A stretch of 40,506 nucleotides of DNA from an uncultured Alphaproteobacteria bacterium. GTDB lineage: Bacteria; Pseudomonadota; Alphaproteobacteria; HIMB59; GCA-002718135. Of the stretch, positions 1 to 6,487 are shown piece after piece. Made by a program: the position numbers and the translations under genes. The notes below the pieces were generated by a model. It worked only from the letters and a program-made list of their open reading frames with translations. It did no database searches and was not told the origin of the DNA. The stretch is taken from assembly GCA_902614395.1 (NCBI GenBank), contig CACMKW010000011.1, positions 1-40,506 on the forward strand, in the 5' to 3' direction. Within the stretch, counting starts at the first letter, position 1, and each line of letters begins with the position of its first letter.

Positions 1-1
1 A

Positions 2-1024
2 GTGCACTTTGTGACAAATAGATGTAATGCAAGATGTTCATTTTGTTTTATTGATTTTGATAATGAAGATATTTTTAAAGATGAGTTATCGATAGATGAA
101 ATATACAGACTTACAAAAAATCTTGGAAAATCACTGGTAAATGTTAACTTAACTGGAGGAGAACCTTTCGCTAGGAAAGATCTAATTGATATTGCTGAAT
201 GTTATTGTAGAAATACTTCGATACAATCGATTTATATAACAACTAATGGCAGTCTTCCAGATAGAGTAAAAATATTTGCAGAACACATTACTACAAAATA
301 TCCTCACATAACTCTAAGTATAAGTATCTCCATTGATGATCTACCTGAAAACCATAACAAAATAAGAAAAATTAAAGGTCTATTTGACAAATGCATAGAA
401 ACTTACAAATTAATTGAAAAAATCGAAAGAGTAATTCCAGTAGTACAAGTCACAGTCTCAGAGGCTAACTATAAAAATGTAAAAAGAATTTATTCTGATC
501 TTTTAAATATTTACAAAATTGAATCAATAAAAGCCGTTATAGTAAGAGATGAAGGAATATATAAAACTCCAACTGAGGATAAAAGAGGTATCTTAACTTC
601 ATATAATTGGATAACAAACAAAATTATTGAGGATTCAAAAAATGGAGTTTTAAATAATTATGATCAAAGTTCTGCTCAAGGTAGACTTCATTATAAAAAA
701 GATACGTTAATGTATAAGTTTATTCAAAAATATTATTTAAAACCTTTTTATCAAAGCCATTGTCCAGCAGGACAATTATTTGGAATAATTGACTCAAAGG
801 GCAAAATATATGCTTGTGAAATTTTAGATAATGATTGTTTGGGTGATTTAAGAGAAAGTAAAATGAATTTTATGAAAATATGGAATAATGATAAAAATCA
901 TAAACTAAGAAAGTTTATTAAGGAGTCCAAATGTCATTGTTCATACGAATGTGCATTAGCGTTTAATTTTACAAGTAATCTTAGGTATCAATTTTCTTTT
1001 CTTAGATCTTATTTAGATTTTTAA
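2..1024 (+). CDS. Radical SAM protein, 5'-truncated by the window start
   Basis: A radical SAM enzyme that binds a 4Fe-4S cluster and S-adenosylmethionine to start radical chemistry; the substrate cannot be told. The visible protein opens almost directly on the cluster motif CNARCSFC (Cys8, Cys12, Cys15, i.e. CxxxCxxC). The SAM-contacting GGEP motif follows at residues 52-55. The C-terminal third carries further cysteines (254, 272, 279, 311, 313, 317; the last three as CHCSYEC), which resembles a SPASM/twitch auxiliary-cluster domain with fewer cysteines than the full pattern. The frame is open to the window edge and the first codon here is GTG. Family members normally have residues before the cluster motif, so the true start is probably upstream. 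The stop lies 6 nt before the next gene, a glycosyltransferase, suggesting one transcript. It could act in peptide modification or in sugar/polysaccharide modification. Family call is firm, role unknown. Confidence 0.85.
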   Translation: MHFVTNRCNARCSFCFIDFDNEDIFKDELSIDEIYRLTKNLGKSLVNVNLTGGEPFARKDLIDIAECYCRNTSIQSIYITTNGSLPDRVKIFAEHITTKYPHITLSISISIDDLPENHNKIRKIKGLFDKCIETYKLIEKIERVIPVVQVTVSEANYKNVKRIYSDLLNIYKIESIKAVIVRDEGIYKTPTEDKRGILTSYNWITNKIIEDSKNGVLNNYDQSSAQGRLHYKKDTLMYKFIQKYYLKPFYQSHCPAGQLFGIIDSKGKIYACEILDNDCLGDLRESKMNFMKIWNNDKNHKLRKFIKESKCHCSYECALAFNFTSNLRYQFSFLRSYLDF

Positions 1025-1030
1025 GAATTA

Positions 1031-2038
1031 ATGTTAAAATTTAATATTATCATTCCATCAATTAAAATTGATGAATTGCTAATAAAATGCGTTAAAGGAA
1101 TAATAGCTCAAAATTTTAAAAACTATAGTTTATCAATTATTATTGAACAGAAGGATAATACGAGCTATTTAAAAAATATTTTAAATCAAAATAAAATTAA
1201 ATATAAAATTATTGTTTCTGAGTTATCAAATATATCTGCAAAAAGAAATTTAGGATCTAAGCTATTTGTGTCAGAATATTTAGCTTTTATAGACAGTGAT
1301 GCATATCCAATAAATTCATGGTTGAGAACTAGTTTAAAATATTTTGAAACTAAAAAAATTATAGTTTTAGGTGGACCAAGTGGAATCCCTTTTAAAGACG
1401 AGGAAGAAAAATACTTAATAAGTAACTATGCAAAAAGGAGTTTCTTTTGTACTGCAAATTTATCAAAACGAAAATATTCAAGAAAAAACCATTACTTTGA
1501 TTGGTTGGAATCTTGTAATTTTATTATAAAAAAAAGTGCGTTTGATAAAGTAGGAGGTATGAATGAAAATCAATATATTTTTGAAGATTTAGAACTATGC
1601 TCTAAAATTAATAATGAGTATGGAAAAGGAAAAATACTATTTGCTGGGGACTTAATTGTTTATCATAAGGATAGAAATATTAAAAATTTTTTGAAACAAA
1701 GATTTGTGTATGGAATGTTTATCTTTGAGGCATTACAGAAATCAAATAATGTTGGGAAAATTATATCTTTGATTCCTTTTATGTTTTCAATAATTTTTCT
1801 CTTATTTTTTATCAATTTTTACAGCTATATTAGTTTCTATTATATTTTATTGTTATTATTTTTATTATGTTTTTTTATTTTTTATCTTGATTTAAAAAAG
1901 TTTAAACTCAAATTTAATTTCTTATGTAAAGTTTTTATATTAACTATTTTTGCAAATTTGGCTTACGTGTCAGGAAATTTATTATCTTTTTTAGGAAAGA
2001 AATTATCTAAAAGAATTTATTCAAATTCACAATCTTAA
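1031..2038 (+). CDS. Family 2 glycosyltransferase with C-terminal membrane segments
   Basis: An inverting GT-A glycosyltransferase expected to move a sugar from a nucleotide-sugar donor onto a lipid, polysaccharide or peptide acceptor at the inner membrane. The N-terminus NIIIPSIK is the usual first beta strand. The metal/donor-binding DxD is seen as IDSDAYP (Asp88, Asp90). The later acceptor-side motif is the Glu185-Asp186 pair in FEDLELC, preceded by a KVGGMNE loop. Residues about 240-275 and 295-325 are strongly hydrophobic and probably form membrane segments that anchor it. At 335 aa it is ordinary for the family. It starts 6 nt after the radical SAM gene and is followed by a small AT-rich hairpin. 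Donor and acceptor cannot be predicted. With its neighbour it may belong to a surface-glycan island extending left of the window. Confidence 0.85.
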   Translation: MLKFNIIIPSIKIDELLIKCVKGIIAQNFKNYSLSIIIEQKDNTSYLKNILNQNKIKYKIIVSELSNISAKRNLGSKLFVSEYLAFIDSDAYPINSWLRTSLKYFETKKIIVLGGPSGIPFKDEEEKYLISNYAKRSFFCTANLSKRKYSRKNHYFDWLESCNFIIKKSAFDKVGGMNENQYIFEDLELCSKINNEYGKGKILFAGDLIVYHKDRNIKNFLKQRFVYGMFIFEALQKSNNVGKIISLIPFMFSIIFLLFFINFYSYISFYYILLLLFLLCFFIFYLDLKKFKLKFNFLCKVFILTIFANLAYVSGNLLSFLGKKLSKRIYSNSQS

Positions 2039-2074
2039 CTTCAAAGAGCCCAAACAAAAAATCTGATAAATAAT

Positions 2075-2096
2075 AAAAACTTACTACGAAGTTTTT
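2075..2096 (+). terminator. Possible weak terminator hairpin after the glycosyltransferase
   Basis: Arms AAAAACTT (2075-2082) and AAGTTTTT (2089-2096) form an 8-bp inverted repeat around a 6-nt loop, 37 nt after the glycosyltransferase stop. The stem has little G+C and the T-run is part of the 3' arm, so termination would be weak. It may instead be a chance AT-rich repeat. Confidence 0.3.
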
Positions 2097-2142
2097 ACGA
2101 AGAAGTTTCCAAAAGTCATAATTTTCTGTTAATAATGATTTA

Positions 2143-2183
2143 GAGGTAGTTCTACAGAACACCTCTTAATAATGAGGTAAGGA
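2143..2183 (+). promoter_or_regulatory. Competing hairpins that could gate the rhodanese ribosome-binding site
   Basis: GAGGT-A-GTTCT (2143-2153) is complementary, apart from one bulged A, to AGAACACCTC (2156-2165). The same ACCTC (2161-2165) is also complementary to a second GAGGT at 2174-2178, which is the start of the Shine-Dalgarno sequence GAGGTAAGGA (2174-2183) of the next gene. Two mutually exclusive structures are therefore possible: the upstream hairpin leaves the ribosome site free, and the downstream one (5 bp, 8-nt loop) hides it. The pairings are seen in the sequence; a regulatory role is inference. Confidence 0.35.
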
Positions 2184-2185
2184 AA

Positions 2186-2551
2186 ATGAAAAAATTTGAA
2201 GATTTAATGAGTATAAAAAATGAAATTGAAAATATTTCTGCAATAGAGGCAAAAGAAAAGCTAAATGATCCAAATGTACAATTTATTGATGTTAGAGATA
2301 AAGAAAGTTTTTCTAAAGGAACAATAGGGAATGCAATTCATTTAGATAGAGCCTTTCTTGAATTTTATTTGGCAGAAGGTAGTCCCTTAGAAAATATTTT
2401 TTTTAAAGAAAACCCAGATAAAGAATATATTGTATTTTGTGGTGTGGGCGGGCAAGGAACTTTATCAACGAAAACAATGAAAGATATGGGTATTAAAAAT
2501 GTTAAGAATATTACTGGTGGTATGGCTGAATGGGAAAAGTTAAAAAAATAA
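2186..2551 (+). CDS. Single-domain rhodanese-like protein
   Basis: A 121-aa cytosolic protein made of one rhodanese domain, the fold that carries sulfur as a persulfide on a loop cysteine. Visible landmarks are FIDVRD (Asp35, Arg37), the active-site loop starting at Cys85 (VFCGVGGQG), and the closing motif ITGGMAEW near residues 110-117, all in the right order. The loop after Cys85 is glycine-rich and lacks the arginine or lysine often found at its end (as in CxxGxR). The thiosulfate sulfurtransferase activity of classical members should therefore not be assumed; a persulfide carrier or a thiol-based role is as likely. It has a strong ribosome-binding site (GAGGTAAGGA, 2 nt before the ATG), which is unusual among its neighbours. 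It stands alone, with no sulfur-pathway genes nearby. Confidence 0.85.
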   Translation: MKKFEDLMSIKNEIENISAIEAKEKLNDPNVQFIDVRDKESFSKGTIGNAIHLDRAFLEFYLAEGSPLENIFFKENPDKEYIVFCGVGGQGTLSTKTMKDMGIKNVKNITGGMAEWEKLKK

Positions 2552-2619
2552 TATTATTAAATTCAATTGTTTATTTTTTGATTAAAAAATTTACAGCATA
2601 AAAGAACTATTCTTTTTGT

Positions 2620-3027
2620 ATGATTAATAAATTATTTATTTTTATATTTTTATTTTTTTATTTATCCTCATGTATGGCTCTTTCAAAAAATAATTTTTCA
2701 AATAATCAACTATTATGTCCAACATTACTATGGGGATTTGAATTTATTTCATCAAATAAAGTCAAAGTCATTAATACAGATCTTAATAATATAACATCGA
2801 TTAATGAATATTATTATGACGTAGATTTAGATCTATCATACATTAACATATTTTCGAATGAGAATAATATTAGAGATAGAGTTTATTCTATTGAACTTAA
2901 TTCATTGAGAGTTGATGTTTGGACTATGACTGGTGGTGGATTTACAACAAGAGAAATGTTTCCAATTGGATTATGTAAATTTGTAGAAATTAATAATATT
3001 TTATCTTACATAGAAAACTTAAAATGA
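2620..3027 (+). CDS. Small predicted lipoprotein, unknown function
   Basis: I do not recognise this 135-aa protein. Its N-terminus is a short basic start followed by a phenylalanine/leucine-rich hydrophobic stretch ending in LSSC, a good lipobox with the lipidated residue at Cys18. After cleavage it would be a membrane-anchored periplasmic protein of about 117 residues. The mature part is mostly beta-type sequence, with one notable glycine-rich stretch, TMTGGGFTTRE, near residues 103-113 and a second cysteine near residue 124. The last 4 nt (ATGA) overlap the start of sspB, so the two are translationally coupled. That coupling is the only functional hint. A link to envelope quality control is conceivable, but nothing shows it directly. 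Confidence 0.7.
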   Translation: MINKLFIFIFLFFYLSSCMALSKNNFSNNQLLCPTLLWGFEFISSNKVKVINTDLNNITSINEYYYDVDLDLSYINIFSNENNIRDRVYSIELNSLRVDVWTMTGGGFTTREMFPIGLCKFVEINNILSYIENLK

Positions 3028-3455
3028 TTGAATATCAAAATATATTAGATAAAAATATGTTAAACGTATTTAAAGATATTCTAACGAATATCAGAGAAAA
3101 AGGATTATCAAATAATAATCACCTCTATGTAACATTTTCTACTAATCATCGAAATGTTAAACTACCAAATTGGTTAAGACAGAAATATCCAGAAGAAATG
3201 ACTATAGTAATTCAATACGAATATTATGATCTTAAAATAAATAACAATAATTTTTCTATTTCACTTTCATTTAATGATATAAAAACAAATTTGAAAATAG
3301 ATTATAATTCCATCATATCCTTTGCAGATCCTTCAGCTAATTTTGGATTAATTTTGCAAAAAAATAAAATTCAAAAAAAAATAAATAAAAAAATGGAAAA
3401 GAAAAAATTTAACGAAAATAATGTAATTAATTTTTCTAATTATAAAAAAAATTAA
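3024..3455 (+). CDS. sspB: SspB, ClpXP protease adaptor
   Basis: SspB tethers ssrA-tagged and other substrates to the ClpXP protease in the cytosol. The sequence matches the alphaproteobacterial form. After an N-terminal helix comes a HLYVTF strand, then the highly conserved YPEEMTIVIQYEYYDL block (residues about 52-67). A SLSFN strand and FADPSANFGL (residues about 94-103) complete the substrate-binding fold. A lysine-rich flexible tail then ends in NVINFSNYKKN. This resembles the C-terminal ClpX-binding (XB) peptide of family members, which typically has a hydrophobic-acidic/polar-aromatic-basic pattern. At 143 aa it is slightly short but complete. It overlaps the upstream lipoprotein gene by 4 nt and meets gpmA tail to tail with a 4-nt overlap. 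fumC and sspB lie close together in many alphaproteobacteria, which supports the call. Confidence 0.9.
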   Translation: MIEYQNILDKNMLNVFKDILTNIREKGLSNNNHLYVTFSTNHRNVKLPNWLRQKYPEEMTIVIQYEYYDLKINNNNFSISLSFNDIKTNLKIDYNSIISFADPSANFGLILQKNKIQKKINKKMEKKKFNENNVINFSNYKKN

Positions 3456-4081
3456 TCTAAATAATAATGTTCTTTTAATTGGCCATTATCATAGTTCAAA
3501 CACAACGGACTTCCAGTTGGAAGTTCTATAGAAGATATTTCTTCAGGCTTGTACATGCCAACTTTAATCATTATTGCTCTCAAAGAATTACCATGTGCTG
3601 CAATTAAAACATTTTTATTATCTAGGATAAATGGCTGAATTGTTTTAGAAAAATAAGGTGAAACTCGATCCACTACGTCCTTAAGACTTTCACCGTTAGG
3701 TGGTGGTATGTCATATGATCGTCTCCAAATATGCACTTGATCTTTTCCAAATTTTTCAGCAGTTTCTGCTTTATTTAATCCAACTAAATCACCATAATCT
3801 CTCTCATTTAGTCTTTGATCTTTTTCATAAATCAGAATACCATTTTTATGTAAATTTTCTATTTCTGATGCCATGATTGCAATTTCTGCAGTTTTATTTG
3901 CTCTTTTTAAAACGCTACTAAAAATTTTATCAATTTTTATATTATTTTTTTTTAATAAAAGGCCTGCATTATTTGCCTCTTTTATACCTTTTTCAGTTAA
4001 TGGAACATCTTTCCAGCCAGTAAATTTATTTTCTAAGTTCCACTGACTTTGGCCATGCCTAAGTAAAACAAGTTTGTTCAT
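3452..4081 (-). CDS. gpmA: 2,3-bisphosphoglycerate-dependent phosphoglycerate mutase
   Basis: Interconverts 3- and 2-phosphoglycerate in lower glycolysis and gluconeogenesis, using a phosphohistidine. With the start at 4081 the protein is 209 aa. It begins MNKLVLLRHGQSQWN with catalytic His9 in RHG, followed by KFTGWKDVPLTEKG, the ERDYGDLVG acidic motif, PPPNGESLKDVVDR, and the second histidine in AAHGNSLRAIM, all standard for the cofactor-dependent class. The frame stays open upstream to 4165, but that extension is hydrophobic, unlike the family, and runs into fumC. An alternative ATG at 4090 would add three residues. Neither start has a clear Shine-Dalgarno sequence. It is divergent from fumC across a roughly 40-bp promoter gap and convergent with sspB. 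Confidence 0.93.
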   Translation of the reverse strand: MNKLVLLRHGQSQWNLENKFTGWKDVPLTEKGIKEANNAGLLLKKNNIKIDKIFSSVLKRANKTAEIAIMASEIENLHKNGILIYEKDQRLNERDYGDLVGLNKAETAEKFGKDQVHIWRRSYDIPPPNGESLKDVVDRVSPYFSKTIQPFILDNKNVLIAAHGNSLRAIMIKVGMYKPEEISSIELPTGSPLCLNYDNGQLKEHYYLD

Positions 4082-4096
4082 ATGTTTCATATAATA

Positions 4097-4105
4097 TGTT
4101 ATAAT
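4097..4105 (+). promoter_or_regulatory. Candidate extended -10 promoter for fumC
   Basis: TGTTATAAT is an exact extended -10 element (TGn followed by TATAAT) 17 bp before the fumC start. No convincing -35 is visible. If used, the leader would be only about 11 nt, leaving fumC nearly leaderless and without a Shine-Dalgarno sequence. A second TATAAT lies at 4090-4095. In such AT-rich DNA chance matches are common. Confidence 0.35.
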
Positions 4106-4122
4106 AAATTTGTTAATAATTA

Positions 4123-5508
4123 ATGAAAAATAAAAAAAGAATAGAATTTGATAGCCTAGGTTCAAAAAAAATTGATAAAAATAAACTTTGGGGTGCTCAA
4201 ACTCAAAGATCCCTAGAGAATTTCAGAATTGGAGCAGAAAAAATACCAGTTGAATTAATAATTGCTCTAGGACAACAAAAAAAAGCTGCTGCAGAAGCTA
4301 ATATTGAACTTGGTGTCTTAAATAGAAAATTAGGAACTTTAATTATAAAGGCATGCAACGATATAATTAATTTAAAACTTATCGAAGAATTTCCTCTAGT
4401 AGTATGGCAAACTGGATCTGGTACTCAGACAAATATGAATGCTAATGAAGTAATTAGCAATTATATAATTGAAAAATTAGGAGGAAAAATTGGAAGTAAA
4501 GAACCTATTCATCCAAATGATCACGTGAATTTATCTCAATCATCAAATGATACCTTTCCAACAATAATGCATGTTGCAATTAATGAGTTGGCAATCAAAG
4601 ACTTAATTCCAAATCTAAAAATTTTAATAAAAGAATTTGAAAAAAAGAAAAAGATTTTTCAAAATATAATCAAAATAGGAAGAACTCATACACAAGATGC
4701 AACTCCAATTACTTTAGGTGACGAATTCTCAGCTTTTTGTTCTCAATTACACAGTTGTTTAAAAAGAATAGAGACTGCAAAATTAGAATTAAAATATCTT
4801 GCTCAAGGAGGAACTGCTGTAGGCTCAGGCATTAATGCTCCAAAAAAATTTGATAAAGTATTTTGTAAATATTTAAATAAACTGACTAAAGATAATTACA
4901 AACCTTCTCCAAATAAATTTGAATCATTAGCTTCTCATGATCCATTAATTAATTTTTCAAATTCTTTAAAAACTTTATCACTTTCATTATTAAAAATAAT
5001 AAATGATATTAGATTTTTGGCATCTGGACCTAGATCAGGTTTGGGAGAGTTAACTTTACCTGCTAATGAACCTGGATCATCAATTATGCCTGGCAAGGTA
5101 AATCCAACACAAATTGAAGCATTAAGTATGGTGTGTGTTCAAGTAATTGGTAATAGTACAACTGTGGATCTTGCAGGATCCAATGGTCATTTTCAATTAA
5201 ATACCTATAAACCGGTTATTGCATTTAACATTATTCAATCAGTAAACCTACTAAGTGATGGGATTAAAAGTTTTTGTAATAATTGCTTAAAGGGATTAAA
5301 ACCTAATAAAAAAATTATTGATAATCATTTAAATAATTCTTTAATGCTTGTTACTGCTTTAAACAAAAGTATTGGATATGATAATGCAGCAAAAATTGCA
5401 AAAAAAGCCTTCAATGAGAATTTAACCCTCAAGGAAGCGGCCTTAAAATTGAAATTAATTTCAGAAAAAGATTTTGATAAAATAGTTGATCCAAAAAAAA
5501 TGGTTTAA
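4123..5508 (+). CDS. fumC: Class II fumarate hydratase
   Basis: Oxygen-stable, iron-independent fumarase that hydrates fumarate to L-malate in the TCA cycle. It belongs to the aspartase/fumarase superfamily and is expected to be a cytosolic homotetramer. The 461 aa match the usual length (E. coli FumC has 467). Visible signatures are TGSGTQTNMNANEV, SSNDTFPT, GRTHTQDATP with His189, and the superfamily loop GSSIMPGKVNP starting at Gly318 with the catalytic-serine region at 319-320. These correspond closely to E. coli His188 and Ser318. The C-terminal domain is complete. Its stop abuts the lpxC stop with no gap, so there is no room for a terminator between them. Argininosuccinate lyase and aspartase are excluded by the fumarase-type motifs and overall order. 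Confidence 0.95.
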   Translation: MKNKKRIEFDSLGSKKIDKNKLWGAQTQRSLENFRIGAEKIPVELIIALGQQKKAAAEANIELGVLNRKLGTLIIKACNDIINLKLIEEFPLVVWQTGSGTQTNMNANEVISNYIIEKLGGKIGSKEPIHPNDHVNLSQSSNDTFPTIMHVAINELAIKDLIPNLKILIKEFEKKKKIFQNIIKIGRTHTQDATPITLGDEFSAFCSQLHSCLKRIETAKLELKYLAQGGTAVGSGINAPKKFDKVFCKYLNKLTKDNYKPSPNKFESLASHDPLINFSNSLKTLSLSLLKIINDIRFLASGPRSGLGELTLPANEPGSSIMPGKVNPTQIEALSMVCVQVIGNSTTVDLAGSNGHFQLNTYKPVIAFNIIQSVNLLSDGIKSFCNNCLKGLKPNKKIIDNHLNNSLMLVTALNKSIGYDNAAKIAKKAFNENLTLKEAALKLKLISEKDFDKIVDPKKMV

Positions 5509-6384
5509 CTAAATATATTCGTAATTATTTTTATTAGCAAACAAAGACCTTAATAGTAAGTTATTTAGATGATGACCTGATTTGTTCCCTAGAAAATAAC
5601 CTTGAATTGGTGAACCAGCTAAGTATAAATCTCCGATAGAATCAAGAATTTTATGTCTCACAAACTCATCCTTAAAACGCAAACCATCCGAATTTAATAT
5701 TTTATTTTCTCCAACAACAACAGCATTATCTAAAGAGCCACCAAGTGCTAGGCCATTTGATCTTAACATATCAACATCTCTTTCAAATCCGAAAGTACGG
5801 GCTGAAGCAATGTCAGTTTTATAATTCCCATTTACTAATTGTAAATGACAGCTTTGTTTACTAACTAGCTTACTAGGAAAATCGATTTCAAAATCAATTG
5901 AAAACTGATCATTAGGTTTTAATTCTACAGATGAATCGTTATTTTCTACTTTAATATTTTTTTTAACTTTTAAAATTTTTCTTCTTTTATTTAAGCTTTG
6001 AGTAGAAGTTTGATCAATAAGATCCACAAACTTTATTGAACTACCATCCATTATTGGTACCTCTGGTCCATCAATCTCAATTTTAATATTATCTATATGC
6101 AATCCTGATAAAGCACTCATTAAATGCTCTATAGTTGATACACTAGTACGGTTTTGATTGCTTATAGTTGTACTTAGTTTTGTGCTACTTACATTTGACC
6201 ATAAAGCCTCAATCACATTATTATTTTTGATATCTTTTCGAATAAACTTAATTCCATAATCAGCTTTAGCAGGATATAAATTCATAGTTACTTCTGCTCC
6301 GGTATGTAGTCCTATTCCTCTTATTGATACTGGTTTGCCAATTGTCTGTTGTTGGTTGTTAGATATGTTTGATATGTCTATCAT
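5509..6384 (-). CDS. lpxC: UDP-3-O-acyl-N-acetylglucosamine deacetylase
   Basis: Zinc deacetylase that catalyses the committed step of lipid A synthesis, so the cell makes lipopolysaccharide or at least lipid A. From the chosen start the protein is 291 aa and opens with the conserved GIGLHTG. The zinc ligands are visible as His87 in TIEHLMSAL, and His244 and Asp248 in FVRHKILD. The general-acid histidine region GHHLNN is at 270-274. The frame runs on to a GTG at 6411, but those nine codons fall inside the terminator hairpin, so I take the ATG at 6384. The ATG lies only 3 nt after the terminator's T-run, so there is no ordinary ribosome-binding site. lpxC follows ftsZ, as in other Proteobacteria, but faces fumC instead of being followed by bamD-recN-ligA. 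Confidence 0.93.
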   Translation of the reverse strand: MIDISNISNNQQQTIGKPVSIRGIGLHTGAEVTMNLYPAKADYGIKFIRKDIKNNNVIEALWSNVSSTKLSTTISNQNRTSVSTIEHLMSALSGLHIDNIKIEIDGPEVPIMDGSSIKFVDLIDQTSTQSLNKRRKILKVKKNIKVENNDSSVELKPNDQFSIDFEIDFPSKLVSKQSCHLQLVNGNYKTDIASARTFGFERDVDMLRSNGLALGGSLDNAVVVGENKILNSDGLRFKDEFVRHKILDSIGDLYLAGSPIQGYFLGNKSGHHLNNLLLRSLFANKNNYEYI

Positions 6385-6387
6385 TTT

Positions 6388-6418
6388 AAAAAAAAGTGCT
6401 GAAATCAGCACTTTTTTT
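6388..6418 (-). terminator. Strong bidirectional intrinsic terminator between ftsZ and lpxC
   Basis: A perfect 14-bp inverted repeat: seven A, then GTGCTGA (6396-6402), two central bases, TCAGCAC (6405-6411), then seven T. On either strand it gives a 7-bp G+C-containing stem followed by a run of at least seven U. Read on the minus strand it ends the ftsZ transcript 70 bp after the stop codon; read on the plus strand it would stop antisense read-through from fumC. Its minus-strand U-run ends 3 nt before the lpxC ATG. Confidence 0.85.
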
Positions 6419-6435
6419 AATATATTTTTTTGGCG

Positions 6436-6462
6436 ATCTTAACAACTAACCTAATATTTCAA
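6436..6462 (-). promoter_or_regulatory. Candidate lpxC promoter
   Basis: On the minus strand TTGAAA (6457-6462) and TAAGAT (6436-6441) are separated by 15 bp. The spacing is short of the optimal 17, so this is tentative. If real, transcription would begin near 6429 and the lpxC leader would consist almost only of the terminator hairpin. Some promoter here, or read-through of the terminator, is needed to express lpxC. Confidence 0.3.
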
Positions 6463-6487
6463 AATATTGCAAATAATACTTTAATTA

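Noticed and set aside
2149-2160. GTTCTACAGAAC as an SOS (LexA) box
   Set aside because: Alphaproteobacterial LexA sites are direct GTTC-N7-GTTC repeats and the neighbouring rhodanese is not an SOS gene; the palindrome is better explained as part of the leader hairpin.
4082-4165. N-terminal extension of gpmA by 28 residues
   Set aside because: The extra part is hydrophobic and unlike the family, overlaps the fumC start and would remove the shared promoter gap; the ATG at 4081 gives the standard N-terminus.
6385-6411. GTG start for lpxC nine codons upstream
   Set aside because: The codons are part of the perfect terminator hairpin, and the LpxC family begins close to the ATG at 6384.
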